Source of the DNA: Nocardioides halotolerans DSM 19273
GTDB taxonomy: Bacteria > Actinomycetota > Actinomycetes > Propionibacteriales > Nocardioidaceae
Length of the DNA stretch: 64,000 bases
Reading direction: 5' to 3'
Assembly: GCF_000422805.1 (NCBI RefSeq)
Contig: NZ_AUGT01000012.1
Span: 124,001-188,000, forward strand
The notes under the pieces were generated by a model that worked only from the letters and a program-made list of their open reading frames with translations, did not search any database and was not told where the DNA came from. Within the stretch, counting starts at the first letter, position 1, and every line of letters begins with the position of its first letter. Positions 18,529 through 30,409 of the stretch are shown piece after piece. The translations under genes and the position numbers were made by a program.

Positions 18529-18556
18529 GCGCGTGGGGCGACCGGCGCCGACGCCC

Positions 18557-18562
18557 TAGACT
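18557..18562 (+). promoter_or_regulatory. -10 box for the HGxxPAAW gene
   Basis: TAGACT, 7 nt, then ATG 18570: the same box and spacing as hisD. The palindromic repeat array lies immediately upstream, over the -35 region and beyond. Confidence 0.6.
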
Positions 18563-18569
18563 TCGGGCC

Positions 18570-18764
18570 ATGTCAGCGCACCACGGGAACACCCCGGCCG
18601 CCTGGACCGCCGTCGTCATCGCCCTGGCCGGCTTCGCTGTCGGGGGCATCGGGCTCATGTTCGACCCGGTCAGCTACCCCGTGTTCTGGGTCGGCGTCGG
18701 GCTCACGGTGGCCGCCGGCGTGGTGTTCGTCGTGATGGACCGGATGGGCCTGGGCGACCGCTAG
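18570..18764 (+). CDS. HGxxPAAW-family small membrane protein
   Basis: 64 aa. The N terminus carries the family signature HHGNTPAAWTAV, followed by two membrane helices (VVIALAGFAVGGIGLMF and VFWVGVGLTVAAGVVFVVM) and a short charged tail. The family is restricted to actinobacteria and is usually found among trp genes; its function is unknown. The ATG is fixed by a leaderless -10 box. It is followed 12 bp later by the DUF2752 gene. Confidence 0.85.
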   Translation: MSAHHGNTPAAWTAVVIALAGFAVGGIGLMFDPVSYPVFWVGVGLTVAAGVVFVVMDRMGLGDR

Positions 18765-18776
18765 CCGCCACCCGCC

Positions 18777-19211
18777 ATGACCGCCGTCTTCGTGCAACCC
18801 GCGCCGCCCGCCACCCGCGGGCGCCGGATGGTCGCGCCGCTGACCACGATCGGCGCGCTCTCGCTCGCGACGCTGGCGCTGCGCCTGCGCGACCCCCACG
18901 AGAGCGGTAGCTGGGGCTACTGCCCGAGCGGGGCGATGGGGATCTACTGCCCGGGCTGCGGAGGCCTGCGGGCGGTCAACGACCTGACCCACGGCGACCT
19001 CGGGGCCGCCCTGTCGAGCAACATCGTGGTCACGGTCCTGATCCCGGTCGCCGTCGCGTTCCTCGCGCTCTGGGCGGTCGACCGCTGGCGGGGCCACCAG
19101 CGGCAGCTGTCGTGGTCGCGCTACAAGCCGGTCGTCTACGCCCTCGTCACGGTGCTGGTGATTTTCACCGTGATGCGCAACACCGGCCCAGGGGCCTGGC
19201 TGGCGCCCTGA
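18777..19211 (+). CDS. DUF2752 membrane protein
   Basis: 144 aa. The core motif is YCPGCGGLRAVNDLTHGD, the cysteine-containing signature of DUF2752, located just after the first hydrophobic segment (TTIGALSLATLALRL) and followed by two more (NIVVTVLIPVAVAFLALWAV and VVYALVTVLVIFTVM). The two Cys of CPGC could bind metal or form a disulfide; the function is not known. It lies 12 bp after the HGxxPAAW gene and probably shares its transcript. It is convergent with the DUF4190 gene. Confidence 0.83.
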   Translation: MTAVFVQPAPPATRGRRMVAPLTTIGALSLATLALRLRDPHESGSWGYCPSGAMGIYCPGCGGLRAVNDLTHGDLGAALSSNIVVTVLIPVAVAFLALWAVDRWRGHQRQLSWSRYKPVVYALVTVLVIFTVMRNTGPGAWLAP

Positions 19212-19234
19212 GCCGGTGTGCGATCAGACGATGT

Positions 19235-19543
19235 CTAGTTGATGTCGTAGTAGAAGTTGCCGGTCGCGCTCAGGATGATCGAGATGACCATCCAGATCAG
19301 CGCGACGATGCCGAGCACGAACCCGGCGGTCGCCATGCCGCTGCCGCCCTCGCGGGTCGTGGCGATCTCCTTCTTGGCCTGCTGACCGAGGATGATCGCT
19401 GCGATGCCGATGAGGCCGCAGCACAGGAGACCGAGGATCCCGGTCACCAGCGACCAGATCGCCTTCTTGTTCGTGCCGGGCACGGCTCCCGGCATCGGCG
19501 CGCCGTACTGCGGCGGCGGGGGTGGCGGGCTGTCGTAGCTCAT
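19235..19543 (-). CDS. DUF4190-type two-helix membrane protein
   Basis: 102 aa. A Pro/Tyr/Gly-rich cytoplasmic head ([17 protein letters not shown]) precedes the DUF4190 pattern: [36 protein letters not shown] [19 protein letters not shown], then [17 protein letters not shown]. Two membrane helices with a short loop carrying the GQQAKKEI element are typical. The function is unknown. It is on the opposite strand between DUF2752 and trpC; GGGAG lies 8 nt before its ATG. Confidence 0.82.
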   Translation of the reverse strand: MSYDSPPPPPPQYGAPMPGAVPGTNKKAIWSLVTGILGLLCCGLIGIAAIILGQQAKKEIATTREGGSGMATAGFVLGIVALIWMVISIILSATGNFYYDIN

Positions 19544-19668
19544 GCGTGGCTCCCTCGGAGTCGTGGTGAGTCGTCTCGGGGACCCTACCGTCGCGCGACC
19601 GGCGCAAACCCCAGTGCGAGACTTGGGCCCGGAGAGCGCCGACCCGAGCAGACCAGGAGGTGGACCGC

Positions 19669-20463
19669 GTGTCCGTGAGCAGCGACGTGCTCAGCGACAT
19701 CGTCGCGGGCGTGCGCCTCGACCTGGACCGGCGCCGGGCGGAGGTCGCCGAAGCGGACCTGCGGGCGGCCCTGGCCGACGTGGCGCCACCGCTCGACCCG
19801 ATGCCCGCGCTGCGCAGTCCCGGCTCGAGCGTGATCGCCGAGGTCAAGCGCCGCAGCCCCAGCAAGGGCGACCTCGCGCAGATCCCCGATCCGGCCGCGC
19901 TGGCCCGGCGGTACGCCGCCGGCGGGGCCGCCGCGATCAGCGTGCTGACCGAGGAGCGCCGGTTCGGAGGCAGCCTCGACGACCTGCGCGCCGTGCGGGC
20001 CGCCGTCGACGTCCCCCTGCTGCGCAAGGACTTCGTGGTCGACCCCTACCAGGTGCTCGAGGCCCGTGCGGCCGGCGCCGACCTGGTCCTCCTCATCGTC
20101 GCCGCCCTCGACGACGACACGCTCCGTGGCCTGCACGACCAGGCGAGAGAGCTCGGGATGGCGGTGCTGGTCGAGGTCCACGACGAGCCCGAGGCCGGTC
20201 GGGCCGTCGAGCTCGGGGCCGAGCTGGTGGGCGTCAACGCCCGCAACCTCAAGACCCTCGACGTGGACCCCGACACCTTCGGCCGGCTGGCGCCGCTGCT
20301 GCCGGAGGACCGCGTGCTCGTCGCCGAGTCGGGCGTCTCCAGCCCCGTCGACGTCGCGAGGTACGTCGCCGAGGGTGCCCGCGCGGTCCTCGTCGGCGAG
20401 ACCCTGGTCAAGGACGGCGACCCCGAGAACGCCGTCCGCGCCATGACGGGCATCAAGGCATGA
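19669..20463 (+). CDS. trpC: indole-3-glycerol phosphate synthase
   Basis: 264 aa TIM barrel that closes the indole ring from CdRP. Catalytic and binding segments are [53 protein letters not shown] and [14 protein letters not shown]; the catalytic Lys residues of the first two are present. GTG 19669 stands 8 nt after AGGAGG; GTG 19660 and 19675 are alternatives. It is not fused to TrpF, consistent with PriA taking that step. ATGA overlap with trpB. Confidence 0.95.
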   Translation: MSVSSDVLSDIVAGVRLDLDRRRAEVAEADLRAALADVAPPLDPMPALRSPGSSVIAEVKRRSPSKGDLAQIPDPAALARRYAAGGAAAISVLTEERRFGGSLDDLRAVRAAVDVPLLRKDFVVDPYQVLEARAAGADLVLLIVAALDDDTLRGLHDQARELGMAVLVEVHDEPEAGRAVELGAELVGVNARNLKTLDVDPDTFGRLAPLLPEDRVLVAESGVSSPVDVARYVAEGARAVLVGETLVKDGDPENAVRAMTGIKA

Positions 20464-21680
20464 CCACCGACGTCTCGACCTTCGACGCCGACGACCGCGG
20501 CTGGTTCGGCGACTTCGGGGGCAGGTTCATGCCCGAGGCGCTGGTGGCCGCGCTCGACGAGCTGACCGCCGCGTGGCAGGAGGCGATGGCCGACCCGGCG
20601 TTCGTCGCCGAGTTCGACGCCATCCTGCGTGAGTACGCCGGCGTCCCGAGCCTGCTCTACGACGCGACCCGGCTGACCGAGAAGGTCGGCGGCGCGCGGA
20701 TCCTGCTCAAGCGGGAGGACCTCAACCACACTGGCGCCCACAAGATTCGCAACGTGCTCGGCCAGGCCCTCCTGACCAGGCGGATGGGCAAGAAGCGCGT
20801 GATCGCCGAGACCGGCGCCGGCCAGCACGGCGTGGCCAGTGCCACCGCGGCGGCGTACTTCGGCCTCGACTGCACCGTCTACATGGGGTCGGTCGACACC
20901 AAGCGGCAGGCGCTCAACGTGGCCCGCATGGAGCTGCTCGGCGCGAGGGTGGTGCCGGTCGACTCCGGCAGCGCGACACTCAAGGACGCCATCAACGAGG
21001 CGCTGCGCGACTGGGTCAGCACCGTTGACCACACGGCCTACCTCTTCGGGACCGCTGCCGGCCCGCACCCGTTCCCGACGATGGTCCGCGACTTCACCCG
21101 CGGCATCGGCGACGAGGCCCGCGCCCAGTGCCTCGAGCTGACCGGGCGGCTGCCCGACGCCATCGCGGCGTGCGTCGGGGGCGGCTCCAACGCGATCGGG
21201 CTGTTCACGGCGTTCCTCGGCGACCCCGACGTCCGCATCTACGGCTTCGAGCCCGGAGGCGACGGGGTCGAGACCGGGCGGCACGCCGCGACGATCACCG
21301 CCGGCGACAGCGGGGTCCTGCACGGCGCACGCACGTTCGTGCTCCAGGACGAGGACGGGCAGACCATCGAGTCGCACTCGATCTCGGCGGGGCTCGACTA
21401 CCCGGGCGTCGGCCCGCAGCACGCCCACCTCGCGAAGAGCGGCCGCGCCGACTACCTGCCGATCACCGACGCGCAGGCCATGGACGCCCTCGCCCTGCTC
21501 GCGCGCAGCGAGGGGATCATCGCCGCCATCGAGTCGGCGCACGCGCTGGCTGGCGCCTTCGACGTGGCGCGCGAGCTCGGCCCCGACGGGCTGGTGCTGG
21601 TCAACCTCTCGGGTCGCGGCGACAAGGACATGGAGACGGCCCGCGAGTGGTTCGGGCTCGGGAAGGCCGCGCGCGAGTGA
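20460..21680 (+). CDS. trpB: tryptophan synthase beta subunit
   Basis: 406 aa, PLP-dependent. The enzyme condenses indole with serine. The Schiff-base Lys lies in [15 protein letters not shown], followed by [16 protein letters not shown] (with the conserved Glu before the Gly-rich stretch), the phosphate loop [10 protein letters not shown], and LSGRGDKDM near the C terminus. The N-terminal [16 protein letters not shown] is also typical. This is the TrpB1 type that pairs with TrpA. Start overlaps trpC by ATGA; stop overlaps trpA by GTGA. Confidence 0.97.
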   Translation: MTTDVSTFDADDRGWFGDFGGRFMPEALVAALDELTAAWQEAMADPAFVAEFDAILREYAGVPSLLYDATRLTEKVGGARILLKREDLNHTGAHKIRNVLGQALLTRRMGKKRVIAETGAGQHGVASATAAAYFGLDCTVYMGSVDTKRQALNVARMELLGARVVPVDSGSATLKDAINEALRDWVSTVDHTAYLFGTAAGPHPFPTMVRDFTRGIGDEARAQCLELTGRLPDAIAACVGGGSNAIGLFTAFLGDPDVRIYGFEPGGDGVETGRHAATITAGDSGVLHGARTFVLQDEDGQTIESHSISAGLDYPGVGPQHAHLAKSGRADYLPITDAQAMDALALLARSEGIIAAIESAHALAGAFDVARELGPDGLVLVNLSGRGDKDMETAREWFGLGKAARE

Positions 21681-22495
21681 CGGTCTCGGTCGCCTTCGAC
21701 AAGGCTCGCGCGGAGGGCCGCGCCGCGCTGGTCGGCTACCTGCCGGCCGGCTTCCCCGACGTCCGGCGCGGGATCGAGGCCCTCACGGCCATGGTCGACG
21801 CCGGCTGCGACGTCATCGAGGTCGGGCTGCCCTACAGCGACCCGGTGATGGACGGCCCGACCGTCCAGGCCGCCGCGCAGCAGGCGATCGACCGCGGGTT
21901 CCGCACCACCGACGTGCTGCGCACCGTCGAGGCCGTCGCCGCGACGGGGACGCCGACCGTGGTGATGACCTACTGGAACCCCGTCGAGCGGTACGGCGTC
22001 GACCGGTTCGCCCGCGACCTGGCGGCGGCCGGGGGAGCGGGGCTGATCACGCCCGACCTCACGCCGGACGCCGACCCGCACTGGCCCGCGGCGGCCGACG
22101 CCCACGGGCTCGACAAGATCTACCTCGTCGCCCCGTCGTCGACCGACGCGCGGATCGCCATGACGACCGCGGCCTGCCGCGGCTTCGTCTACGCCACCGC
22201 GGTCATGGGCGTCACGGGCGCCCGCGCCACCACCAGCGAGCTCGCGGGCCCGCTCGTCGCCCGCACCAAGGCCGCCACGGACCTGCCGGTCGGCGTCGGC
22301 CTCGGTGTCAGCAACGGCGACCAGGCCGCCGAGCTCGCCGCCAAGGACGGCATCGGCGCCGACGGCGTGATCGTCGGCTCGGCGTTCGTGCGGACCCTGC
22401 TCGACCACCCCGACGACCCCGCGGCCGGGCTGCGGGCGCTGACGGCCCTGACCGAGGACCTCGCGGACGGCGTGCGCCGGGGCTCACGTGGCTGA
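21677..22495 (+). CDS. trpA: tryptophan synthase alpha subunit
   Basis: 272 aa TIM barrel that cleaves indole-3-glycerol phosphate and channels indole to TrpB. The catalytic Glu and Asp are in [18 protein letters not shown] (E and D positions as in the family), preceded by [37 protein letters not shown] and the phosphate-binding [12 protein letters not shown] follow. GTG start overlaps the trpB stop. The 3' end overlaps the next gene by 8 bp. Confidence 0.96.
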   Translation: MTVSVAFDKARAEGRAALVGYLPAGFPDVRRGIEALTAMVDAGCDVIEVGLPYSDPVMDGPTVQAAAQQAIDRGFRTTDVLRTVEAVAATGTPTVVMTYWNPVERYGVDRFARDLAAAGGAGLITPDLTPDADPHWPAAADAHGLDKIYLVAPSSTDARIAMTTAACRGFVYATAVMGVTGARATTSELAGPLVARTKAATDLPVGVGLGVSNGDQAAELAAKDGIGADGVIVGSAFVRTLLDHPDDPAAGLRALTALTEDLADGVRRGSRG

Positions 22496-23114
22496 CGAGG
22501 CGCGGGCCCCTCGACGCCCGCTGGCGGTCCTCGCCCTCGCGCTCGCTCTCGTGGTGGCCCTCGCCGGCTGCGGCGGCAGCGACGTCGAGGCGGGCGACCT
22601 CACCGGCAAGGTCCTCGACCCGCCGTTCACCGTCGCGGGGGACGCGCTGGTCGACACCGATGGCCAGCCCTACTCGCTGACCGACGACACCGAGAAGCGG
22701 CTCACGCTGGTCTTCTTCGGCTACACGCACTGTCCCGACATCTGCAGCACCGTGATGACCACCATCGCGTCCGCGCTGACCCGGCTCGACGACCGCGACC
22801 GCGACCAGGTCGACGTGGTGTTCGTGACCACCGACCCCGAGCGCGACACCCCCGACGTGCTGCGGCGCTGGCTCGACCACATCGACAAGGACTTCGTCGG
22901 CGTCACCGGCCCGATCGACGAGATCGCCGCGGTCGGGCGGTCGATCGCGGTCGGCATGGGCGACCCGCTGCCGAGCGGTGGCTACGACGTCGACGCGCAC
23001 ACCACCCAGGTGACCGGCATCGACAGCGCCGACGAGGCCCCGATCTACTGGAGCCAGACCACGTCGTCGAAGCAGTTCGCCGACGACATCCACATCCTGC
23101 TGGGAGACTCGTGA
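22488..23114 (+). CDS. SCO1/SenC-family copper-binding lipoprotein
   Basis: 208 aa. The signal peptide ends in a lipobox, VVALAGC, so the protein should be lipid-anchored outside the membrane. The thioredoxin-like domain carries the copper site Cys-x3-Cys in GYTHCPDICSTVM and the distal His in DVDAHTTQV. SCO1 proteins deliver copper to or reduce the CuA site of cytochrome c oxidase. GTG 22488 overlaps trpA by 8 bp and the stop overlaps lgt. Being next to lgt, the prolipoprotein acylation enzyme, may be chance. Confidence 0.9.
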   Translation: MADEARAPRRPLAVLALALALVVALAGCGGSDVEAGDLTGKVLDPPFTVAGDALVDTDGQPYSLTDDTEKRLTLVFFGYTHCPDICSTVMTTIASALTRLDDRDRDQVDVVFVTTDPERDTPDVLRRWLDHIDKDFVGVTGPIDEIAAVGRSIAVGMGDPLPSGGYDVDAHTTQVTGIDSADEAPIYWSQTTSSKQFADDIHILLGDS

Positions 23115-24088
23115 CCGTCCTCTCCATCCCGAGCCCGTCGAGCGGGGTCTGGCACCTCGGGCCGCTGCCGGTCCGGGGCTACGCGCTGGCGATCATCCTC
23201 GGGATCATCGCGTCGATCTGGATCGGCGAGCGACGGTGGGCCGCACGCGGCGGACGGCCCGGAGAGGTCCAGGACCTCGCCGTCTGGGCTGTCCCGTTCG
23301 GGCTGGTCGGTGGCCGGCTGTACCACGTGGCCACCGACCACGACCGCTACTTCGGCGCCGGCGGCAGCGCGTGGAAGATCCTCTACGTCTGGGAGGGCGG
23401 CCTCGGGGTCTGGGGCTCGATCTTCCTCGGCGCGGTCGGGGCGATGATCGCCGCCAAGCGGCGCGGCATGCGGATCGCGCCCATGGTCGACGCGCTGGCG
23501 CCCGGGCTGCTGGTCGCGCAGGCGATCGGACGCTGGGGCAACTGGTTCAACCAGGAGCTGTTCGGCAAGCCCACCGACCTGCCCTGGGCGCTCGAGATCG
23601 ACGCCGAGCACCGGCCGGCCGGCTACGAGGATCAGGCGACCTTCCACCCGACGTTCCTCTACGAGTTCGGCTGGAACCTGCTGGTCTTCGGCGTGCTGAT
23701 CGCGCTCGACCGGCGGTTCCGGTTCGGGCACGGGCGGATGCTCGCGCTCTACGTGATGGGCTACACGCTCGGCCGGGGCTGGATCGAGATGCTGCGCATC
23801 GACGATGTCGAGCTCAGCGACGTGCACGGGCTGCGGTTCAACGTGTGGACCTCGATCGTGCTCTTCGTGGTCGCCGCCGTGTACTTCGTGGTGAGCCAGC
23901 GCCGGCACCCCGGTCAGGAGGCCTCGCCGTACGTCGACGGGCACGTCGAGGGCCGCGAGCCCGCCCTCACGCCGGCGGGTGACGGCTCCGCGGCGGGCAC
24001 GGAGCCGGAGGGCGACGCGGAGACCGGCCGCGGGGACCGCGATGCCCACGACCCGGGAACGGGATCGGGTCCCGGCACTCCTGCTTGA
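23111..24088 (+). CDS. lgt: prolipoprotein diacylglyceryl transferase
   Basis: 325 aa integral membrane enzyme that transfers diacylglycerol from phosphatidylglycerol to the lipobox Cys. Motifs are LPVRGYALAIILG, GLVGGRLYHVATDH, the Lgt signature region QAIGRWGNWFNQELFGKPT, FHPTFLYEFGWN and GRGWIEMLRID. About seven membrane helices are visible. The C-terminal 55 residues are a hydrophilic, acidic, low-complexity tail, common in actinobacterial Lgt. GTGA overlap with the SCO1 gene. The window itself encodes its likely substrates, such as the SCO1 protein and LivK. Confidence 0.95.
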   Translation: MTVLSIPSPSSGVWHLGPLPVRGYALAIILGIIASIWIGERRWAARGGRPGEVQDLAVWAVPFGLVGGRLYHVATDHDRYFGAGGSAWKILYVWEGGLGVWGSIFLGAVGAMIAAKRRGMRIAPMVDALAPGLLVAQAIGRWGNWFNQELFGKPTDLPWALEIDAEHRPAGYEDQATFHPTFLYEFGWNLLVFGVLIALDRRFRFGHGRMLALYVMGYTLGRGWIEMLRIDDVELSDVHGLRFNVWTSIVLFVVAAVYFVVSQRRHPGQEASPYVDGHVEGREPALTPAGDGSAAGTEPEGDAETGRGDRDAHDPGTGSGPGTPA

Positions 24089-24094
24089 TAGGCT
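24089..24094 (+). promoter_or_regulatory. -10 box upstream of gltB
   Basis: TAGGCT right after the lgt stop codon. A start about 7 nt on would give a leader of roughly 90 nt before the gltB GTG, unlike the leaderless genes nearby. Confidence 0.4.
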
Positions 24095-24149
24095 GAACCG
24101 CGTAGCTCAGGGCCAACGTCGTCCCCTGCACCCACCTCGATGCACCACC

Positions 24150-24169
24150 GGACCCCTCCCGAGGGGTCC
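24150..24169 (+). promoter_or_regulatory. hairpin in the gltB leader
   Basis: GGACCCCT-CCCG-AGGGGTCC forms a perfect 8-bp stem with a tetraloop, ending about 9 nt before the GGAGGA ribosome-binding site. It could influence translation initiation or mRNA stability. No known riboswitch class is recognised. Confidence 0.5.
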
Positions 24170-24192
24170 CGACGACGACGGAGGATGAGCCG

Positions 24193-27100
24193 GTGCCCTA
24201 CCAGCACTCGTTCCCGCCGCCCCAGGGGCTGTACGACCCGCGGCACGAGCACGACGCCTGTGGCGTCGCGTTCGTCGCGACCCTGACCGGTGAGGCCAGC
24301 CACGACATCGTGGTGAAGTCGCTCACCGCCCTGCGCAACCTGGAGCACCGAGGTGCCGCGGGCGCCGAGCCCAACTCGGGCGACGGCGCGGGCATCCTGA
24401 TGCAGATCCCCGACGCGTTCCTCCGTGCGGTCGCGAGCGAGGCCGGCTTCGAGCTGCCGCCGCCGCGCGCCTACGCGATGGGCACGGCGTTCCTGCCCGG
24501 CGACGACGAGGCGGTCGCCAAGACCCGCGCCCAGATCGAGGACATCGCGGCCGAGGAGGGCCTGTCGGTCCTCGGCTGGCGCGAGGTGCCGACCCAGCCG
24601 GAGTGCCTCGGCAAGACCGCCCTGGGCGTGATGCCCCAGTTCGCCCAGCTCTTCGTGACCGCGGCCGGCCAGCGGCTGACCGGCATGGCGCTCGAGCGGA
24701 TGGCCTACTGCCTGCGCCGGCGGGCCGAGAAGGAGACCGACGTCTACTTCCCGTCGCTCTCGTCGCGCACGCTCGCCTACAAGGGCATGCTCACCACCGA
24801 GCAGCTCGACGAGTTCTTCCCCGACCTGCGCGACGAGCGCATCGGGTCGGCGCTGTGCGTCGTGCACTCGCGCTTCTCGACCAACACCTTCCCGAGCTGG
24901 CCGCTCTCGCACCCGTTCCGCTTCATCGCCCACAACGGCGAGATCAACACGGTGATGGGCAACCGCAACTGGATGCGCGCCCGCGAGGCCATGCTCGCCT
25001 CCGACCTGATCCCGGGTGACCTCGAGCGGCTCTACCCGATCTGCACGCCCGGCGCGTCCGACTCCGCGTCGTTCGACGAGGTCCTCGAGCTGCTCCACAT
25101 GGGTGGCCGGTCGCTCCCGCACGCCGTGCTGATGATGGTCCCCGAGGCCTGGGAGAACGCTGGGCCGGACAAGAACGGCGAGATGGACGCCGCGAGGCGC
25201 TCGTTCTACGAGTTCCACGCCTCGCTCATGGAGCCGTGGGACGGCCCGGCGTGCGTCGTCTTCACCGACGGTGACCAGATCGGCGCCGTGCTCGACCGCA
25301 ACGGGCTGCGCCCCTCGCGCTACTGGGTCACCGACGACGGGCTGGTCGTGCTCGCGTCCGAGGTGGGCGTGCTCGACCTCGACCCCGCCTCGATCGTGCG
25401 CAAGGGCCGGCTCCAGCCGGGCCGGATGTTCCTCGTCGACACCGAGGAGCACCGCATCATCGAGGACGACGAGATCAAGTCGACCCTCGCCGCCGAGCAC
25501 CCCTACGAGGAGTGGCTGCACGCCGGGATCGTGCGGCTCGACGACGTGCCCGAGCGCGAGCACGTCGTGCACACCCACGCCTCGGTCACCCGCCGCCAGC
25601 AGATCTTCGGCTACACCGAGGAGGAGCTGCGCGTTCTGCTCACCCCGATGGCCAACACCGGCGGCGAGGCGCTCGGGTCGATGGGCACCGACACCCCGAT
25701 CGCAGCGCTCAGCGAGAAGCCCCGGCTGCTGTTCGACTACTTCGCCCAGCTGTTCGCGCAGGTGACGAACCCGCCCCTCGACGCGATCCGCGAGGAGCTC
25801 GTGACCTCGCTGTCCGGCTCGATCGGCCCGGAGTCCAACCTGCTCGACCCGACGCCGGCGTCCTGCCGCCAGATCGTGCTGCCGTTCCCTGTCTTCTCCA
25901 ACGACGACCTGGCCAAGATCCGCCACATCAACCGCGACGGCGACATGCCGGGCTTCGCGTGCCACATCGCGCGCGGCCTCTACGACGTCGAGGGCGGCGG
26001 GGCCGCGATGGCCGCCCGCATCGAGGAGATCTGCGCCGAGGTGAGCGCGGCGATCGCGGGCGGCGCCCGCATCATCGTGCTCTCCGACCGGCACGCGACC
26101 CAGGAGCTGGCGCCGATCCCGTCGCTGCTGCTCACCGGGGCGATCCACCACCACCTGGTCCGCGAGAAGACCCGCACCCACGTCGGGCTCCTGGTCGAGG
26201 CCGGCGACGTCCGCGAGGTGCACCACGTCGCGCTGCTCATCGGTTACGGCGCCGCCGCGGTCAACCCCTACCTCGCGATGGAGTCGGTCGAGGACCTCGC
26301 CCGCGAGGGCTACTACGTCAAGACCGAGCCCGAGGTCGCCGTCCGCAACCTCATCAAGGCGCTGGGCAAGGGCGTGCTCAAGGTGATGTCCAAGATGGGC
26401 GTCTCCACGGTCGCGTCCTACACCGGCGCCCAGATCTTCGAGGCTGTCGGCCTCTCGCAGGCGGTCGTCGACAAGTACTTCGCCGGCACCACGTCCAAGC
26501 TCGGCGGCGTCGACCTCGACGTGATCGCCGAGGAGGTCGCCCGGCGGCACGCCACGGCGTACCCCCGCGGCGGCATCGCGCCCTCGCACCGCGAGCTGGC
26601 CATCGGCGGCGAGTACCAGTGGCGCCGCGAGGGCGAGCCGCACCTGTTCGACCCCGAGACCGTCTTCCGGCTCCAGCACGCCACGCGGACCGGCCGCTAC
26701 GACATCTTCAAGCAGTACACCAGCCGGGTCGACGAGCAGTCGCAGCGGCTGATGACGCTGCGCGGCCTCTTCGCGTTCAAGGGCGCCCACGTCTCGGGTC
26801 GCGACCCGGTGCCGCTGGAGGAGGTCGAGCCGGTCTCCGAGATCGTCAAGCGCTTCTCCACCGGCGCGATGTCCTACGGCTCGATCTCGCAGGAGGCGCA
26901 CGAGACCCTCGCGATCGCGATGAACCGGCTCGGCGCCAAGTCCAACACCGGCGAGGGCGGCGAGGACGCCGAGCGGCTCTACGACCCCGAGCGCCGCTCG
27001 TCGATCAAGCAGGTCGCGTCCGGCCGGTTCGGAGTGACGGCGGAGTACCTCACCAACTCCGACGACATCCAGATCAAGATGGCCCAGGGCGCGAAGCCGG

Positions 27101-28767
27101 GCGAGGGCGGCCAGCTGCCGGGCCAGAAGGTCTACCCGTGGGTGGCCAAGACGCGTCACTCGACGCCCGGCGTGGGCCTGATCAGCCCGCCGCCGCACCA
27201 CGACATCTACTCCATCGAGGACCTCGCCCAGCTCATCCACGACCTCAAGAACGCCAACCCCCAGGCGCGCGTGCACGTCAAGCTCGTCGCCGAGGTCGGC
27301 GTCGGCACGGTCGCGGCCGGCGTCTCCAAGGCGCACGCGGACGTCGTGCTCATCTCCGGTCACGACGGCGGCACCGGCGCCGCGCCGATGACGTCCCTCA
27401 AGCACGCCGGGGGCCCGTGGGAGCTCGGTCTTGCCGAGACCCAGCAGACGCTGCTGCTCAACGGCCTGCGCGACCGGATCGTCGTCCAGACCGACGGGCA
27501 GCTCAAGACCGGCCGCGACGTGGTGATCGCCGCGCTGCTCGGCGCGGAGGAGTACGGCTTCGCGACCGCGCCGCTGGTGGTCTCGGGCTGCATCCTGATG
27601 CGGGTCTGCCACCTCGACACCTGCCCGGTCGGCGTCGCGACCCAGAACCCCGTGCTGCGCGAGCGCTACACCGGGAAGGCCGAGCACGTCGTGAACTTCT
27701 TCGAGTTCGTCGCCGAGGAGGTGCGCGAGCACCTGGCCGCGCTGGGCTTCCGCAGCCTCGACGAGGCGATCGGCCAGGTCGACGCGCTCGACGTGTCCGA
27801 GGCGGTCAACCACTGGAAGGCCTCCGGTCTCGACCTGACCCCGATCCTGCACGCGCCCGACCGCACGGCGTTCCCCGACCAGGACCTGCGGCAGACCAAG
27901 CAGCAGAACCACGGCCTGGAGAAGTCGCTCGACGTCACCGAGCTCGTGCCGCTCTGCCGCCCGGCCCTCGACTCCGGCGAGCCGGTGCGCGGGCAGCTCG
28001 CGATCCGCAACGTCAACCGCACCGTCGGCACGATCCTCGGCCACGAGGTGACCAAGAAGTACGGCGGCGAGGGGCTCCCGGACGGCACCATCGACCTGAC
28101 GTTCACCGGCTCGGCGGGGCAGTCGTTCGGTGCCTTCGTGCCGCGCGGCATCACCTTGCGGCTGGAGGGCGACGCCAACGACTACCTCGGCAAGGGCCTC
28201 TCCGGCGGCCGGATCGTGCTGCGGCCCGACCGCGCGGCGACGTTCAACGCCGACGAGCAGATCATCGCCGGCAACGTGATCGCCTACGGCGCGACCTCGG
28301 GCCGGATCCACATCCGCGGCGGCGTGGGGGAGCGGTTCTGCGTGCGCAACTCCGGCGCGTGGGCCGTGACCGAGGGCGTGGGCGACCACGCCTGCGAGTA
28401 CATGACCGGCGGGCGGGTCGCCGTCCTCGGCAAGACGGGTCGCAACTTCGGGGCGGGCATGTCCGGCGGGGTCGCCTGGGTGCTCGACCTCGACGAGCGG
28501 CGGGTCAACACCGAGCTCGTCGAGCTCGGGCCTGTCGGCGGCGAGGGCGCCATCGAGCTCGAGCAGCTCGTGCGCGACCACGCCGAGGAGACCGGGTCGG
28601 AGGTCGCCGCCGCGCTGCTGGCCGACTGGCCGGCCGCGCTCGCCCGGTTCACCGAGGTGATGCCGACCGACTACCGCACGGTGCTCGAGGCCAGGGCGAA
28701 GGCCGAGGCCGAGGGGTTGTCGGAGTCCGAGATCGCCGCAGCAATGATGGAGAGTCTCCATGGCTGA
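24193..28767 (+). CDS. gltB: glutamate synthase large subunit
   Basis: 1524 aa, the normal size of NADPH-GOGAT alpha. A 22-residue propeptide precedes the nucleophile Cys23 in [10 protein letters not shown], which starts the class II glutamine amidotransferase domain. The central and FMN-binding synthase domains follow, with [12 protein letters not shown] and [11 protein letters not shown]. The 3Fe-4S ligands are Cys1133, Cys1139 and Cys1144 ([15 protein letters not shown]). The C-terminal GXGXG beta-helix is present ([13 protein letters not shown] onward). Together with GltD it makes two glutamates from glutamine and 2-oxoglutarate. GTG 24193 follows GGAGGA. The stop is shared with a duplicated junction sequence discussed separately. 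Confidence 0.97.
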   Translation: MPYQHSFPPPQGLYDPRHEHDACGVAFVATLTGEASHDIVVKSLTALRNLEHRGAAGAEPNSGDGAGILMQIPDAFLRAVASEAGFELPPPRAYAMGTAFLPGDDEAVAKTRAQIEDIAAEEGLSVLGWREVPTQPECLGKTALGVMPQFAQLFVTAAGQRLTGMALERMAYCLRRRAEKETDVYFPSLSSRTLAYKGMLTTEQLDEFFPDLRDERIGSALCVVHSRFSTNTFPSWPLSHPFRFIAHNGEINTVMGNRNWMRAREAMLASDLIPGDLERLYPICTPGASDSASFDEVLELLHMGGRSLPHAVLMMVPEAWENAGPDKNGEMDAARRSFYEFHASLMEPWDGPACVVFTDGDQIGAVLDRNGLRPSRYWVTDDGLVVLASEVGVLDLDPASIVRKGRLQPGRMFLVDTEEHRIIEDDEIKSTLAAEHPYEEWLHAGIVRLDDVPEREHVVHTHASVTRRQQIFGYTEEELRVLLTPMANTGGEALGSMGTDTPIAALSEKPRLLFDYFAQLFAQVTNPPLDAIREELVTSLSGSIGPESNLLDPTPASCRQIVLPFPVFSNDDLAKIRHINRDGDMPGFACHIARGLYDVEGGGAAMAARIEEICAEVSAAIAGGARIIVLSDRHATQELAPIPSLLLTGAIHHHLVREKTRTHVGLLVEAGDVREVHHVALLIGYGAAAVNPYLAMESVEDLAREGYYVKTEPEVAVRNLIKALGKGVLKVMSKMGVSTVASYTGAQIFEAVGLSQAVVDKYFAGTTSKLGGVDLDVIAEEVARRHATAYPRGGIAPSHRELAIGGEYQWRREGEPHLFDPETVFRLQHATRTGRYDIFKQYTSRVDEQSQRLMTLRGLFAFKGAHVSGRDPVPLEEVEPVSEIVKRFSTGAMSYGSISQEAHETLAIAMNRLGAKSNTGEGGEDAERLYDPERRSSIKQVASGRFGVTAEYLTNSDDIQIKMAQGAKPGEGGQLPGQKVYPWVAKTRHSTPGVGLISPPPHHDIYSIEDLAQLIHDLKNANPQARVHVKLVAEVGVGTVAAGVSKAHADVVLISGHDGGTGAAPMTSLKHAGGPWELGLAETQQTLLLNGLRDRIVVQTDGQLKTGRDVVIAALLGAEEYGFATAPLVVSGCILMRVCHLDTCPVGVATQNPVLRERYTGKAEHVVNFFEFVAEEVREHLAALGFRSLDEAIGQVDALDVSEAVNHWKASGLDLTPILHAPDRTAFPDQDLRQTKQQNHGLEKSLDVTELVPLCRPALDSGEPVRGQLAIRNVNRTVGTILGHEVTKKYGGEGLPDGTIDLTFTGSAGQSFGAFVPRGITLRLEGDANDYLGKGLSGGRIVLRPDRAATFNADEQIIAGNVIAYGATSGRIHIRGGVGERFCVRNSGAWAVTEGVGDHACEYMTGGRVAVLGKTGRNFGAGMSGGVAWVLDLDERRVNTELVELGPVGGEGAIELEQLVRDHAEETGSEVAAALLADWPAALARFTEVMPTDYRTVLEARAKAEAEGLSESEIAAAMMESLHG

Positions 28768-28844
28768 CGCGACGAGAGTTCCGCCGTCCGGCTGCGGTGA
28801 CGCCGTGCGCGGCACCGCAATGATGGAGAGTGCAGGTCTTCTTC

Positions 28845-28853
<9 letters not shown>
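28741..28853 (+). repeat. direct repeat at the gltB/gltD junction
   Basis: GCAATGATGGAGAGT occurs at 28741-28755 and again at 28817-28831, each followed shortly by CATGGCTGAC (28759-28768 and 28844-28853). The first copy is the end of gltB and resembles a normal gltB-gltD overlap; the second provides the real gltD start. It looks like a partial tandem duplication of the junction. Confidence 0.8.
28760..28852 (+). CDS. 30-aa ORF bridging gltB and gltD
   Basis: ATG 28760 lies inside the gltB stop region (ATGGCTGA) and the ORF ends at TGA 28850-28852 inside the start of gltD, again within ATGGCTGA. It therefore overlaps both neighbours and could carry ribosomes from one to the other. Its last residues, [11 protein letters not shown], echo the GltB ending AMMESLHG because of the local duplication. 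There is no good separate ribosome-binding site. Whether it is translated is unknown; it may be a by-product of the duplication. Confidence 0.35.
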
Positions 28854-30323
<1,470 letters not shown>

Positions 30324-30327
30324 TGGT

Positions 30328-30362
30328 GGTCGACCCGGCTCGAACTTCGCGCCGGGTCGACC
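30328..30362 (+). terminator. palindromic terminator-like repeat after gltD (copy 1)
   Basis: GGTCGACCCGGC, an 11-nt loop, and GCCGGGTCGACC form a perfect 12-bp stem starting 5 bp after the gltD stop. A closely similar 34-nt sequence, including the loop, lies at 45960-45993 on the other strand, so this is one member of a dispersed family. No T-tract follows. Confidence 0.65.
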
Positions 30363-30395
30363 GCGTTGCCGTTGTTTGATCGTTCCAATCCTCGC

Positions 30396-30401
30396 TAGGG
30401 T
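30396..30401 (+). promoter_or_regulatory. -10 box for pyk
   Basis: TAGGGT, 8 nt, then GTG 30410. A possible -35 TTGTTT lies 18 bp upstream of the box. The mRNA would be leaderless or nearly so. Confidence 0.5.
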
Positions 30402-30409
30402 GTCTCCAC

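Noticed and set aside
24101..24190. Riboswitch in the gltB leader
   Set aside because: Only a single hairpin is visible; conserved elements of known riboswitch classes were not recognised.
23914..28815. A 1633-codon open frame on the minus strand opposite gltB
   Set aside because: It is a shadow of gltB caused by high GC at third positions; the translation is low-complexity Arg/Gly/Ala/Asp-rich and shows no family motifs.
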